A stretch of 12,535 bases of DNA from Planctomycetaceae bacterium (GTDB lineage: Bacteria; Planctomycetota; Planctomycetia; Planctomycetales; Planctomycetaceae). A model generated the notes under the pieces. The model saw only the letters and a program-made list of their open reading frames with translations, was not told the DNA's origin and ran no database searches. Positions 5,778-12,116 of the stretch are shown piece by piece (position 1 is the stretch's first letter; the number at the start of each line of letters is the position of its first letter). A program made the position numbers and the translations under genes. The stretch spans positions 1-12,535 of the forward strand of contig JAJDEK010000463.1 of NCBI GenBank assembly GCA_029259875.1, in the 5' to 3' direction.

Positions 5778-7538
5778 CTATCGAGAGTATGAGCCACGGT
5801 TGGCTCGAATGACCGCCATTTGCCAGCATGCTACATCTTCCGGAGTCAACTCATACACGTTGATCGAATATCCCAGTCGTGCTTTGGGTTCGAAAAATCG
5901 GAAATAACCCAACATATCAAGGCCAATATTATGTCGGCTGCCATCTGGTCTTCTGGCAGAATAGGGGCGTCCCTGAATGAGGCTTGCGCTAATGGCATAA
6001 AGTCCGGGGACAGGGCGTAACTCAGGAGGTAAATGATATTTGATATCGTGAGATGATGGCGGGATTGTTCCAAAATAAGCCAAGCCAATATCTTCTATCT
6101 CATTGTTATCTACGTGTTCTTTCAGAAGGTATAGATCCTGTCCCCAATCGATATTGGAATCGATTAAGTGTAAGGCACCACTTTCAGGGCCACCCGATAG
6201 CTCATTAAAATATGCCAAATGATCGGGGGCATAGCGAAGTGAAAACGGTATTGTAAGAATTGCGACGATTACCAGATACGAAAAAATTTTGTGTTTATGA
6301 AAATCCAGATGCTCGGCCAAAGGACAAATAAAGAGAAATAGAAACGGGAAAACAGGCAGGATATAACGTAGTCCCAGTTGATTATTAGAAAAACTGGCGA
6401 TGAGTATCAATAAAATAACCGGCGTGAATAGCATTCCAAGAGTTCGGAAAGACATAACGTCGTTTTGGTTTCTTTGTTTGAACCATTGATAAATAGCCAA
6501 CAGCAGCAAAAACTGAACGGCGTGTGGTAGCTTGTATAATAGGGCGTAGATGTAATAGCTACGAAAACCGTTGAGCTTCCATTCTGTATCCAGATAGGTC
6601 GGATGAGATTGCTGCATAATGAAGCGTTGCAGGTCAAAACCCATTAAAAAGTCTCGAGGCAACAGTAAGGGTGTTTTTTGAACTAGTGGAGGCAGCTGAT
6701 TTAACGTTTTTAATTCGGAACTCTGAAATTGGTAAGCGTTAATTGGCTGGAATGTCCCTTGAAACAAATAGCCGGCGTTTAAAATGAACCAACTGGTCAG
6801 TATCAGTGCTCCCCATTTGGCGAGAGTGATTATCTTAGGGAGATTGTTCTCTAGTCCCTTATTATTAAACCGGAGCAGAATCCATTGAAGTATCAGTATG
6901 AGGGGGAGTAGTATGGCGGTATATTTCGTGATTTGTGCTAAGCCCAGAATAACACCTGTGATCAACGCCCACTTCCAAGAGACATTGATTGCAAACTTCC
7001 AGCCACAGTAAATAGTTGCCAAAAAGAATCCCGCGATTGCGAGATCTTGAGTTCCCAGAGCGGCATTTGCTAAAACATTAGGACTCATCGACCACAGAAA
7101 CACGGCCATGCAAGCCGCTGATGAACTAAATAATTCACGAGCCCAGATAGCTAACAACACACCTGACGCGACCGAAAACAACAGAACCATGCAGCGACCG
7201 AGAAAATAATACTGGTGATGATTTTGCAGGTTTGCTTCGAGAAACGCATCACCATAATCAGCGGGATCAGAGGAATAGGGGGGATTATCACTTTCAGCAG
7301 ACGTGAATAACAAAGGAATCGCTGACCAGTTTCGAATTAAAGGAGGATTGAGTCGGTCGTAATCAAATTTTCCAGTTTCCCATGTAAGCAAGCCAACTGA
7401 TAGATGCCAATATTCATCGTGAGTGACCGTCAATTTATTAGCGGAATACAACCCGAGAACAAATTGAATTAATAACATCGAGCTGATGATACACCAGAAT
7501 CCTTTACTGGTTTGTAATTGATCCTTCAAATATGGCAT
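5778..7538 (-). CDS. GT-C family membrane glycosyltransferase (PMT/ArnT-like)
   Basis: The 586-residue polytopic inner-membrane protein looks like a dolichyl- or undecaprenyl-phosphate-sugar-dependent transferase of the PMT_2/ArnT superfamily. About eleven hydrophobic helices are visible, near residues 15-33, 113-133, 140-158, 165-183, 190-205, 207-222, 237-258, 328-350, 367-384, 389-408 and 418-436. The first outer loop carries THDEYWHL (39-46), whose D41-E42 fits the acidic catalytic pair of the fold, followed by LNPPLIRN (63-70). A soluble C-terminal part (about 440-586) contains YFNELSGGPESG and DSNIDWGQDLYLLKEH, which I associate with this family in planctomycetes and related bacteria. 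Donor and acceptor cannot be told from sequence. It lies 146 bp downstream of the membrane protein gene at 7685 on the same strand. Confidence 0.88.
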   Translation of the reverse strand: MPYLKDQLQTSKGFWCIISSMLLIQFVLGLYSANKLTVTHDEYWHLSVGLLTWETGKFDYDRLNPPLIRNWSAIPLLFTSAESDNPPYSSDPADYGDAFLEANLQNHHQYYFLGRCMVLLFSVASGVLLAIWARELFSSSAACMAVFLWSMSPNVLANAALGTQDLAIAGFFLATIYCGWKFAINVSWKWALITGVILGLAQITKYTAILLPLILILQWILLRFNNKGLENNLPKIITLAKWGALILTSWFILNAGYLFQGTFQPINAYQFQSSELKTLNQLPPLVQKTPLLLPRDFLMGFDLQRFIMQQSHPTYLDTEWKLNGFRSYYIYALLYKLPHAVQFLLLLAIYQWFKQRNQNDVMSFRTLGMLFTPVILLILIASFSNNQLGLRYILPVFPFLFLFICPLAEHLDFHKHKIFSYLVIVAILTIPFSLRYAPDHLAYFNELSGGPESGALHLIDSNIDWGQDLYLLKEHVDNNEIEDIGLAYFGTIPPSSHDIKYHLPPELRPVPGLYAISASLIQGRPYSARRPDGSRHNIGLDMLGYFRFFEPKARLGYSINVYELTPEDVACWQMAVIRANRGSYSR

Positions 7539-7684
7539 GTCGGTCCAGACTTCAGCGCGAGTAAAGTGGTGCTTATTTAACCATCTCCATTTGATAATAG
7601 CTTGATCGTGAATCCCACGGAAGAGATTCCACTATTGAAGCGTCCAGTCGGGTCTAAAATTATTACTTGCTCAAAAAAGAATCG

Positions 7685-8125
7685 TTACCGTTGATCCAAC
7701 CACGTTTTCATATCGCGATTGATCTCTCGCATAATAATTTTTTGTTCGGGAATTGCTTGATAGAAATGCAGCTCTGCCAATTCAAATTCGTTGAGATTGA
7801 GATTCTCAGACGTGATTTCCAGGATCTGATCCGACATTTTTTGGAGGCGATCTTCATGATCATGGGGGTTGAAAGTGACTGCCATGGTGATACGCAGCGT
7901 GGCCGGGTTTTGTTCCTTTCCTTTAAGTCGCCCCCCTTCAATACGTGGTTTTGAGTTGGGGAATTCTCTCGCCAGCGCTTTTTGAGTCTCTGCAAATTTG
8001 AAGGAGTTCACTGCTTGAAAAACATATAACGACCCTGACATCAACAGACCGAAGATCAATAGGCTGAAGACGATCGTCCTGCCTTTGAACAGTTTCGGTT
8101 GTGATTCAGGATCGGTAGATGTCAT
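7685..8125 (-). CDS. Single-pass membrane protein of unknown function
   Basis: I do not recognise this 146-residue protein. The N-terminus is polar with basic residues (K11, K14, R16), followed by one membrane helix at about 17-37, so the charge pattern predicts an inside N-terminus and an outside C-terminal domain of about 105 residues. That domain has a short basic/Gly stretch (RIEGGRLKGK, 61-70), a beta-like segment LRITMAVTFNPHDH (77-90) and an amphipathic acidic helix around 92-120. No Cys is present. It starts 30 bp after the leuA stop on the same strand and probably shares the leuA transcript, so it may come under the same leucine attenuation. No evidence links it biochemically to leucine synthesis. 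Confidence 0.82.
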   Translation of the reverse strand: MTSTDPESQPKLFKGRTIVFSLLIFGLLMSGSLYVFQAVNSFKFAETQKALAREFPNSKPRIEGGRLKGKEQNPATLRITMAVTFNPHDHEDRLQKMSDQILEITSENLNLNEFELAELHFYQAIPEQKIIMREINRDMKTWLDQR

Positions 8126-8155
8126 TTCTGATTCATATTCGCAAATGTGAAATAC

Positions 8156-9679
8156 TCAGTTTTGCTGCTTAGCCGCGGCCTTGTTAATTGCTTGCAGGTA
8201 AGCTTTGGCACTCGACTCGATGATGTCTGTACTCACACCGCGGCCGGTATACAATTTCCCGTTAATAAGGACTTCAACTCGAACTTCACCTTGTGCGTCT
8301 TTTCCACTGGAAACGCTACCTACATGGTATTGTTCCAGAACACCAGAGATTCCTGAGATTCGTTCTAAAGCACGAAAAACAGCATCAACGGGGCCATCAC
8401 CGGTCGCGGCATCGCAGTGGATCTTTTCATTCTCATCGGTCAGTTCAATAGTCGCAGTAGCAATCGTGCCTGTTCCTGCAGAGGTATGAAACCGGGCGAT
8501 TTTCCATTGTTCAGGAGTATCCGTCACCTGATTCTCGATTAAGGCTACGATATCGGAATCATAGATCTCTTTTTTCTTGTCAGCTAACGCGATGAACTCA
8601 TCGAAGATTCGCTGAAATGTTTCATCATCAAGCTGATGTCCCAAGGATTGAATCCGATCGCGGAAAGCATGTCGTCCGCTGTGTTTCCCCAGCACAAGAT
8701 TTGTACCAATATAGCCGACATCTTCTGGATGCATGATCTCATAAGTCGTACGTTCTTGCAGAACTCCATGCTGATGAATGCCTGCTTCATGTGCAAACGC
8801 GTTCTTCCCCACAATCGCCTTATTACGTTGTACGGTCATACCAGTGACTGTCGAAACGAGGTGGCTAATTGGGTACAAGCGCTTTGTGTTAATATTCGTA
8901 TTCAAGCCGTAGTAGTCAGATCGGGTCTTTAAAGCCATGACGACTTCTTCCAGAGCACAGTTTCCGGCGCGTTCTCCCAGTCCATTGACGGTGCACTCAA
9001 TCTGACGTGCTCCTGCTTCGACGGCCGCCAAACTGTTGGCGACAGCCAGTCCAAGATCATTGTGACAGTGCGTACTGATGATGGCTTTGCTAATGTTGGG
9101 GACGTTTTGTTTGAGTGTCGTGATAACCCCGTGGTAGTGAGCAGGGGTCGCATAGCCGACCGTATCGGGAATATTGACGGTGGTGGCTCCGGCTTCAATC
9201 GCCTTTTCAACAACCTCACACAGGAAGTCTTTCTCAGTGCGGGCGGCATCTTCCGGGGAGAATTCGACATCCGGACAATAATCGCGGGCACGTTTGACCA
9301 TTTCCACGGCCGCTTCCACGATTTGTTCCTTGTTCATTTTTAATTTATGTTCGCGGTGGATCGAGCTGGTAGCGAGGAACACATGGATTCGTGACTTTTC
9401 GGCTTCTTTCAAGGATTCCCAGGCGCGATCAATGTCTTCTTTCCGGCAGCGAGCCAAGGCACAGATTGTTGTCTGGCTACCAAACTCCTGTGCAATTTTT
9501 TGAACCGCTTCGAAATCGCCTGGAGAGGCGATGGGAAAGCCCGCTTCAATGATATCGACGCCCAGCTCGACAAGCTCCTTGGCCACTTTCATTTTTTCGG
9601 AGGTTGTCATACTGCAACCAGGTGATTGCTCACCATCTCGCAAGGTGGTGTCAAAAATCATTACTGTGTCATCGGACAT
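8156..9679 (-). CDS. leuA: 2-Isopropylmalate synthase
   Basis: LeuA condenses 2-oxoisovalerate with acetyl-CoA, the first committed step of leucine synthesis, in the cytoplasm. At 507 residues it has the normal full-length bacterial form. The catalytic TIM barrel shows FDTTLRDGEQSPGCSM (9-24) with R14, HCHNDLG (204-210) with metal ligands H204 and H206, and NGLGERAGNCALEEVV (232-247) with N240. KNAFAHEAGIHQHGVL (292-307) marks the linker region. The C-terminal part, about 390-505, is the allosteric leucine-binding domain, with GDGPVDAVFRAL (427-438). Feedback control by leucine is therefore expected as well as attenuation. GGAG at 9687-9690 lies seven bases before the ATG, which settles the start. 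A leader-peptide attenuator precedes the gene. Confidence 0.97.
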   Translation of the reverse strand: MSDDTVMIFDTTLRDGEQSPGCSMTTSEKMKVAKELVELGVDIIEAGFPIASPGDFEAVQKIAQEFGSQTTICALARCRKEDIDRAWESLKEAEKSRIHVFLATSSIHREHKLKMNKEQIVEAAVEMVKRARDYCPDVEFSPEDAARTEKDFLCEVVEKAIEAGATTVNIPDTVGYATPAHYHGVITTLKQNVPNISKAIISTHCHNDLGLAVANSLAAVEAGARQIECTVNGLGERAGNCALEEVVMALKTRSDYYGLNTNINTKRLYPISHLVSTVTGMTVQRNKAIVGKNAFAHEAGIHQHGVLQERTTYEIMHPEDVGYIGTNLVLGKHSGRHAFRDRIQSLGHQLDDETFQRIFDEFIALADKKKEIYDSDIVALIENQVTDTPEQWKIARFHTSAGTGTIATATIELTDENEKIHCDAATGDGPVDAVFRALERISGISGVLEQYHVGSVSSGKDAQGEVRVEVLINGKLYTGRGVSTDIIESSAKAYLQAINKAAAKQQN

Positions 9680-9686
9680 TGGTTTG

Positions 9687-9690
9687 CTCC
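9687..9690 (-). promoter_or_regulatory. Ribosome binding site of leuA
   Basis: GGAG on the minus strand, seven bases before the leuA ATG. It is one of the few clear SD sites in the window and confirms the start. Confidence 0.8.
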
Positions 9691-9759
9691 ATTATTCAAT
9701 TTGCACTCCCGGTTAAGGGAGCTAATGAGAGACCAGAATAGTACCAGCAGGTAAAATAA

Positions 9760-9793
9760 AAAACCCTGAGGCCAATTCTGGTCTCAGGGTTTT
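9760..9793 (-). terminator. leu attenuator: intrinsic terminator in the leuA leader
   Basis: A 14-pair stem (9760-9773 with 9780-9793, one G-U) closes a six-base loop. On the minus strand it runs CCCTGAGACC, loop, GGCCTCAGGG, then TTTTTTATTTTA. It lies 80 bp before leuA and 31 bases after the leader stop codon, so it would end transcription before leuA unless the 9780-9793 arm is captured by the antiterminator. The plus-strand side also ends in TTTT, so the hairpin may work both ways and could also back up the sulfite reductase gene. Confidence 0.88.
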
Positions 9794-9817
9794 GCTGTTT
9801 TTGATTAACAATCGTAC

Positions 9818-9851
9818 AAAGAACCTAGGACCTGGCTTGGGTAAGCAGGTT
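9818..9851 (-). promoter_or_regulatory. Pause hairpin and antiterminator segments of the leu attenuator
   Basis: On the minus strand, AACCTGCTT (9851-9843, over Leu codons 15-16) can pair with AAGCCAGGT (9838-9830): eight pairs, one bulged C, an ACCC loop. This is the pause (1:2) stem. The overlapping GGTCCTAGG (9832-9824), which includes the leader stop codon, can instead pair with the 5' arm of the terminator (9780-9788): eight pairs including one G-U around one mismatch. This is the antiterminator (2:3). A ribosome stalled on Leu codons would block the first and free the second; one at the stop codon would block the second. The pairings were drawn by eye, without energies. Confidence 0.6.
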
Positions 9852-9890
9852 TAGTAGTAGGCTCAGGCTTAGTAGATTGTGGATTTGCAT
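9825..9890 (-). CDS. leuL: Leucine-rich leader peptide of leuA (leuL-like)
   Basis: This 21-codon ORF runs from ATG 9890 to TAG 9825-9827. Its core reads IHNLLSLSLLLNLL (residues 3-16): eight leucines in eleven residues. The codons are CTA at 6, 7, 11, 12 and 13, CTG at 9 and 15, and CTT at 16. The peptide is a translation sensor, not a functional product: slow translation of the Leu codons when charged tRNA-Leu is scarce would let leuA be transcribed. AGGGA lies just upstream of the ATG with short spacing. The enteric leuL leader likewise uses a run of CTA codons before a terminator; that parallel is established knowledge. The symbol is given by analogy of position and design, since leader peptides share no sequence homology. 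Confidence 0.82.
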   Translation of the reverse strand: MQIHNLLSLSLLLNLLTQARS

Positions 9891-9951
9891 CAGTCCCTAG
9901 TCACTTTATTTTACGTTAATATTCGCAGATTCACTGCCTCTTTATGCAGAT

Positions 9952-9980
9952 AATCTACCGGCTCTCTTAACTATGGTCAA
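9952..9980 (-). promoter_or_regulatory. Sigma70-type promoter of the leu leader
   Basis: On the minus strand, TTGACC (9975-9980, five of six) and TAGATT (9952-9957, four of six) are separated by exactly 17 bases. Transcription would begin near 9945, about 55 bases before the leader ATG, so the leader ORF and the terminator both lie in the transcript. Confidence 0.65.
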
Positions 9981-10075
9981 CCCGTTCTGAGTCGATTTTA
10001 GTAAAATGTAAGACAGCTTCGTTTTGCAAAGGTTCAGGAAAATGACGTGATAATATCAATATCAGGCTATATTGA

Positions 10076-11797
10076 CTATTTCGCTGCCAAGCCTGCTTTT
10101 TCCTGTAAAGATTCCTTACCGACGCGATGGCAGAAATCTCCAAATGATTCGTCTGGCTGACGTTCTTCCTTAAAATATTCAAGGATAGGAGAGAGTCGAC
10201 TGGTGATTTCACCCAAAGGAACCAGGTCGTCATAGATAAATGCCAATCGGTTCCCGAGAGAATTGCCTCCGAGAAAGAGGGTGTATTTGCCGACCGCTTT
10301 TCCAACCAGCCCAATATCCGGAATATAAGGGCGGGCACACCCGTTCGGGCAGCCGGTCATGTTGACAGAGATTCGCTCATCCTGAAGTCCCTGGCGAGCC
10401 AGCTCTTGTTCGAATTCTGTGATCAGATCTGGCATGACTCGTTCCGATTCCGTGACCGATAGACCACACATCGGCAAAGCAGGGCAGGACATTGAGAAAC
10501 GACGAATTAGGGTCAACTCATCAGCTTTTTTCATGCCATGATCTACCAGTATTTGATCGATGGCGTCTCGGTCTGAAGGATCAATATCGCAGAATATAAC
10601 ACTCTGCTTCGCAGTGATTCGGGCTTCGAATTTGTACGTTTCCAGAATCTTTCGCAGACCGGTCTTAATTCTGAGATCACCTGCATCCTTGATGCGGCCA
10701 TTTTCGATATTCACCCCCAAGAATAATTTGCCGTCTCCCTGGTCGTGCCATCCCATGTGATCATCAATTCCCGTCACTTCAATAGGGCGAGGATCCGTGA
10801 TCGGTGCGCCCAGATATTCAGCCACCTTTTCCCGAAACTTCTCGATGCCCCAGTTATTGACCAGGTATTTCATACGAGCTTGTTTGCGATCTTCGCGATT
10901 ACCAAAATCACGCTGGACTTTGACAACTGCTTCGGCGACGGCGAGCACTTGGTCATTTTCAACGAAACCAAGCGGTTTAGCCAAAGCGGCATAGGTCTTC
11001 TTATTACTAGGAGTGACTCCCATACCGCCGCCGACGTAGAAGTTGTATCCGACGATTTCATCGTTTTCCACAATCGCCAGCAAGCCAATGTCCTGCGTAT
11101 AAATGTCAACGCAATTGTCTTCAGGAAGAGCGATGCCGATTTTGAATTTTCGGGGCAGGTAGACTTTACCATAGATCGGTTCTATTACGGGTTGGAAGTC
11201 TGCCTCGTTTGTTTTGTTGCCCTCTTCATCGGTAATCCATAAGTCAAAATAGGATGTCGTCTTTGGTTTGAGGTGTTCTGCAACGGTATACGCCATATCC
11301 TGCATAGAATCGAAGATGGTATTATTCTTATAGGGAGCAGGGCAGGCCATTACATTTCGGTTAACATCACCACAGGCCGCCAGAGTTGTTAGCTTGGAAG
11401 CGTTGATGCCTTTGATAGCTGCTCTCAGGTTGCCTTTGATGACTCCATGCAACTGAAATCCCTGGCGTGTTGTCAAACGGACTGTTCCATCTCCAAGCTG
11501 ATCTGATAGATCCAATTCAGCCAGGAATTGTTCTGCGGTTACTTTCCCTCCGGGAACTCTGGTTCGGATCATGCAGCTATAGGCTTTTCCCTTGCGAGTT
11601 CCATCTGGATTTTTGGCCTTTCTCAAATCACGGTCATCCTGTTGATAGGTTCCGTGATGTTTCAAAAGTTGAGTAGAATCACCAGTGAATTCATCACTAT
11701 CATTCTGTAATTCTTCAGCAATGGTTCCACGAAGTTGGCGGCTGCCATCTTTCAGAGCTTCCAATTTGGAAAGCTTGGGGCCTTCTGGAGATGTCAT
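10076..11797 (-). CDS. cysI: Assimilatory sulfite reductase hemoprotein (CysI type)
   Basis: The product reduces sulfite to sulfide by six electrons with a siroheme coupled to a 4Fe-4S cluster, in cysteine synthesis. The 573-residue length matches E. coli CysI. Cluster ligands are in SCPALPMCGLSVTESER (437-453; C438 and C444) and TGCPNGCARP (481-490; C483 and C487). Siroheme/sulfite contacts are in RLTTRQGFQLHG (107-118), CGDVNRNVMACPAP (142-155; R147) and LPRKFK (214-219; K217, K219). The N-terminus resembles CysI (LLKHHGTYQQDDRD) rather than short ferredoxin-nitrite reductases. No cysJ flavoprotein lies beside it, so electrons may come from ferredoxin or an unlinked partner. AGGA at 11806-11809 precedes the ATG by eight bases and supports the start. 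The 5' leader is structured. Confidence 0.94.
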   Translation of the reverse strand: MTSPEGPKLSKLEALKDGSRQLRGTIAEELQNDSDEFTGDSTQLLKHHGTYQQDDRDLRKAKNPDGTRKGKAYSCMIRTRVPGGKVTAEQFLAELDLSDQLGDGTVRLTTRQGFQLHGVIKGNLRAAIKGINASKLTTLAACGDVNRNVMACPAPYKNNTIFDSMQDMAYTVAEHLKPKTTSYFDLWITDEEGNKTNEADFQPVIEPIYGKVYLPRKFKIGIALPEDNCVDIYTQDIGLLAIVENDEIVGYNFYVGGGMGVTPSNKKTYAALAKPLGFVENDQVLAVAEAVVKVQRDFGNREDRKQARMKYLVNNWGIEKFREKVAEYLGAPITDPRPIEVTGIDDHMGWHDQGDGKLFLGVNIENGRIKDAGDLRIKTGLRKILETYKFEARITAKQSVIFCDIDPSDRDAIDQILVDHGMKKADELTLIRRFSMSCPALPMCGLSVTESERVMPDLITEFEQELARQGLQDERISVNMTGCPNGCARPYIPDIGLVGKAVGKYTLFLGGNSLGNRLAFIYDDLVPLGEITSRLSPILEYFKEERQPDESFGDFCHRVGKESLQEKAGLAAK

Positions 11798-11832
11798 ATA
11801 ATCAATCCTGATTGATGTGGTCGAAACGACAT
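11794..11832 (-). CDS. Possible 12-codon upstream ORF coupled to cysI
   Basis: ATG 11832 opens a frame (MSFRPHQSGLII) whose TGA overlaps the cysI ATG as ATGA. A GGA lies six bases before the uORF ATG. It has no Cys codons, so it is not an obvious amino-acid sensor. The overlap could couple translation, or the frame may be chance, given its length. Confidence 0.2.
   Translation of the reverse strand: MSFRPHQSGLII
11801..11816 (-). promoter_or_regulatory. 16-bp palindrome spanning the cysI SD
   Basis: ATCAATCCTGATTGAT is two perfect 7-bp arms around a 2-bp centre. It contains the cysI SD (AGGA, 11806-11809). It may be an operator for a dimeric regulator or an RNA stem that hides the SD. Confidence 0.5.
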
Positions 11833-11867
11833 TCAGATTCCAACTTCACAGGAAGAGATTCTGAATG
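11830..11867 (-). promoter_or_regulatory. Leader hairpin upstream of cysI (proximal)
   Basis: CATTCAGATTC (11830-11840) pairs with GATTCTGAATG (11857-11867): ten of eleven positions. Inside it, CTTC/GAAG forms a short apical stem with a four-base loop. No U-run follows, so it is not a terminator. Confidence 0.5.
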
Positions 11868-11921
11868 CCAAGTTTGGTAGGTTTCACTTGAATCCAATTG
11901 GCAATATCGGGTTGTTCAGGT

Positions 11922-11950
11922 ACGATCCATGAATTAAAGGAATGGATCGT
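11922..11950 (-). promoter_or_regulatory. Leader hairpin upstream of cysI (distal)
   Basis: ACGATCCAT (11922-11930) and ATGGATCGT (11942-11950) make a perfect 9-bp stem with an 11-base loop. No U-run lies on either side. It could equally be a protein-binding inverted repeat serving the divergent genes. Confidence 0.5.
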
Positions 11951-12116
11951 TCAGACTTGTAAGGTCTTAGCTCTTCAATTATTGAAAAGTGTGTTGTTCA
12001 TTTGTACTAGAGAAAATCGCCCTCTTATGAAGTATAAACGAGTTAGATTATCTTGAATAGTGACTTTTTCCACGTCCCTCACAGCAGAGAATTTGCTGGT
12101 TTATTAGTTATCATTT

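Larger units (their letters stand above)
9680..10075 (-). other. leuA leader and upstream region
   Basis: The 396 bases between the sulfite reductase stop and leuA hold, in transcription order on the minus strand: a small perfect stem CAATAT/ATATTG (10057-10074) just after the upstream stop codon, the leu promoter (9952-9980), a leucine-rich leader ORF (9825-9890), competing pause/antiterminator segments (9818-9851), the terminator (9760-9793), and about 80 bases leading to the leuA start. Confidence 0.75.
11798..12116. other. Divergent intergenic region between cysI and pgpA
   Basis: 319 bases hold both start regions. The cysI side carries three inverted repeats (11801-11816, 11830-11867, 11922-11950) and a small palindrome TTCAATTATTGAA (11974-11986). 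TATACT on the minus strand near 12030 is a possible -10, but I find no good -35. No riboswitch class that I know is recognisable. The pgpA side shows no convincing promoter or SD. Confidence 0.5.

Noticed and set aside
9760..9793. Hairpin read simply as the cysI terminator
   Set aside because: It lies about 280 bases after the cysI stop, downstream of a good promoter and a Leu-codon leader and just before leuA, so attenuation explains its position better; it may still catch cysI read-through.
9680..9890. T-box riboswitch for leuA
   Set aside because: I see no T-box core sequence or specifier stem, and the Leu-rich ORF explains the terminator.
9967..10338. 123-codon minus-strand frame running past the cysI stop
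   Set aside because: Mostly out of frame inside cysI, with no recognisable domain; it also crosses the leu promoter region.
10745..11242. 165-codon plus-strand frame
   Set aside because: Entirely antisense to cysI, whose motifs are unambiguous here; no independent signals.
11798..12060. SAM or other known riboswitch, or Cys leader peptide, for cysI
   Set aside because: No recognisable riboswitch core; short frames in the leader contain no Cys codons, and no terminator hairpin with a U-run is present.
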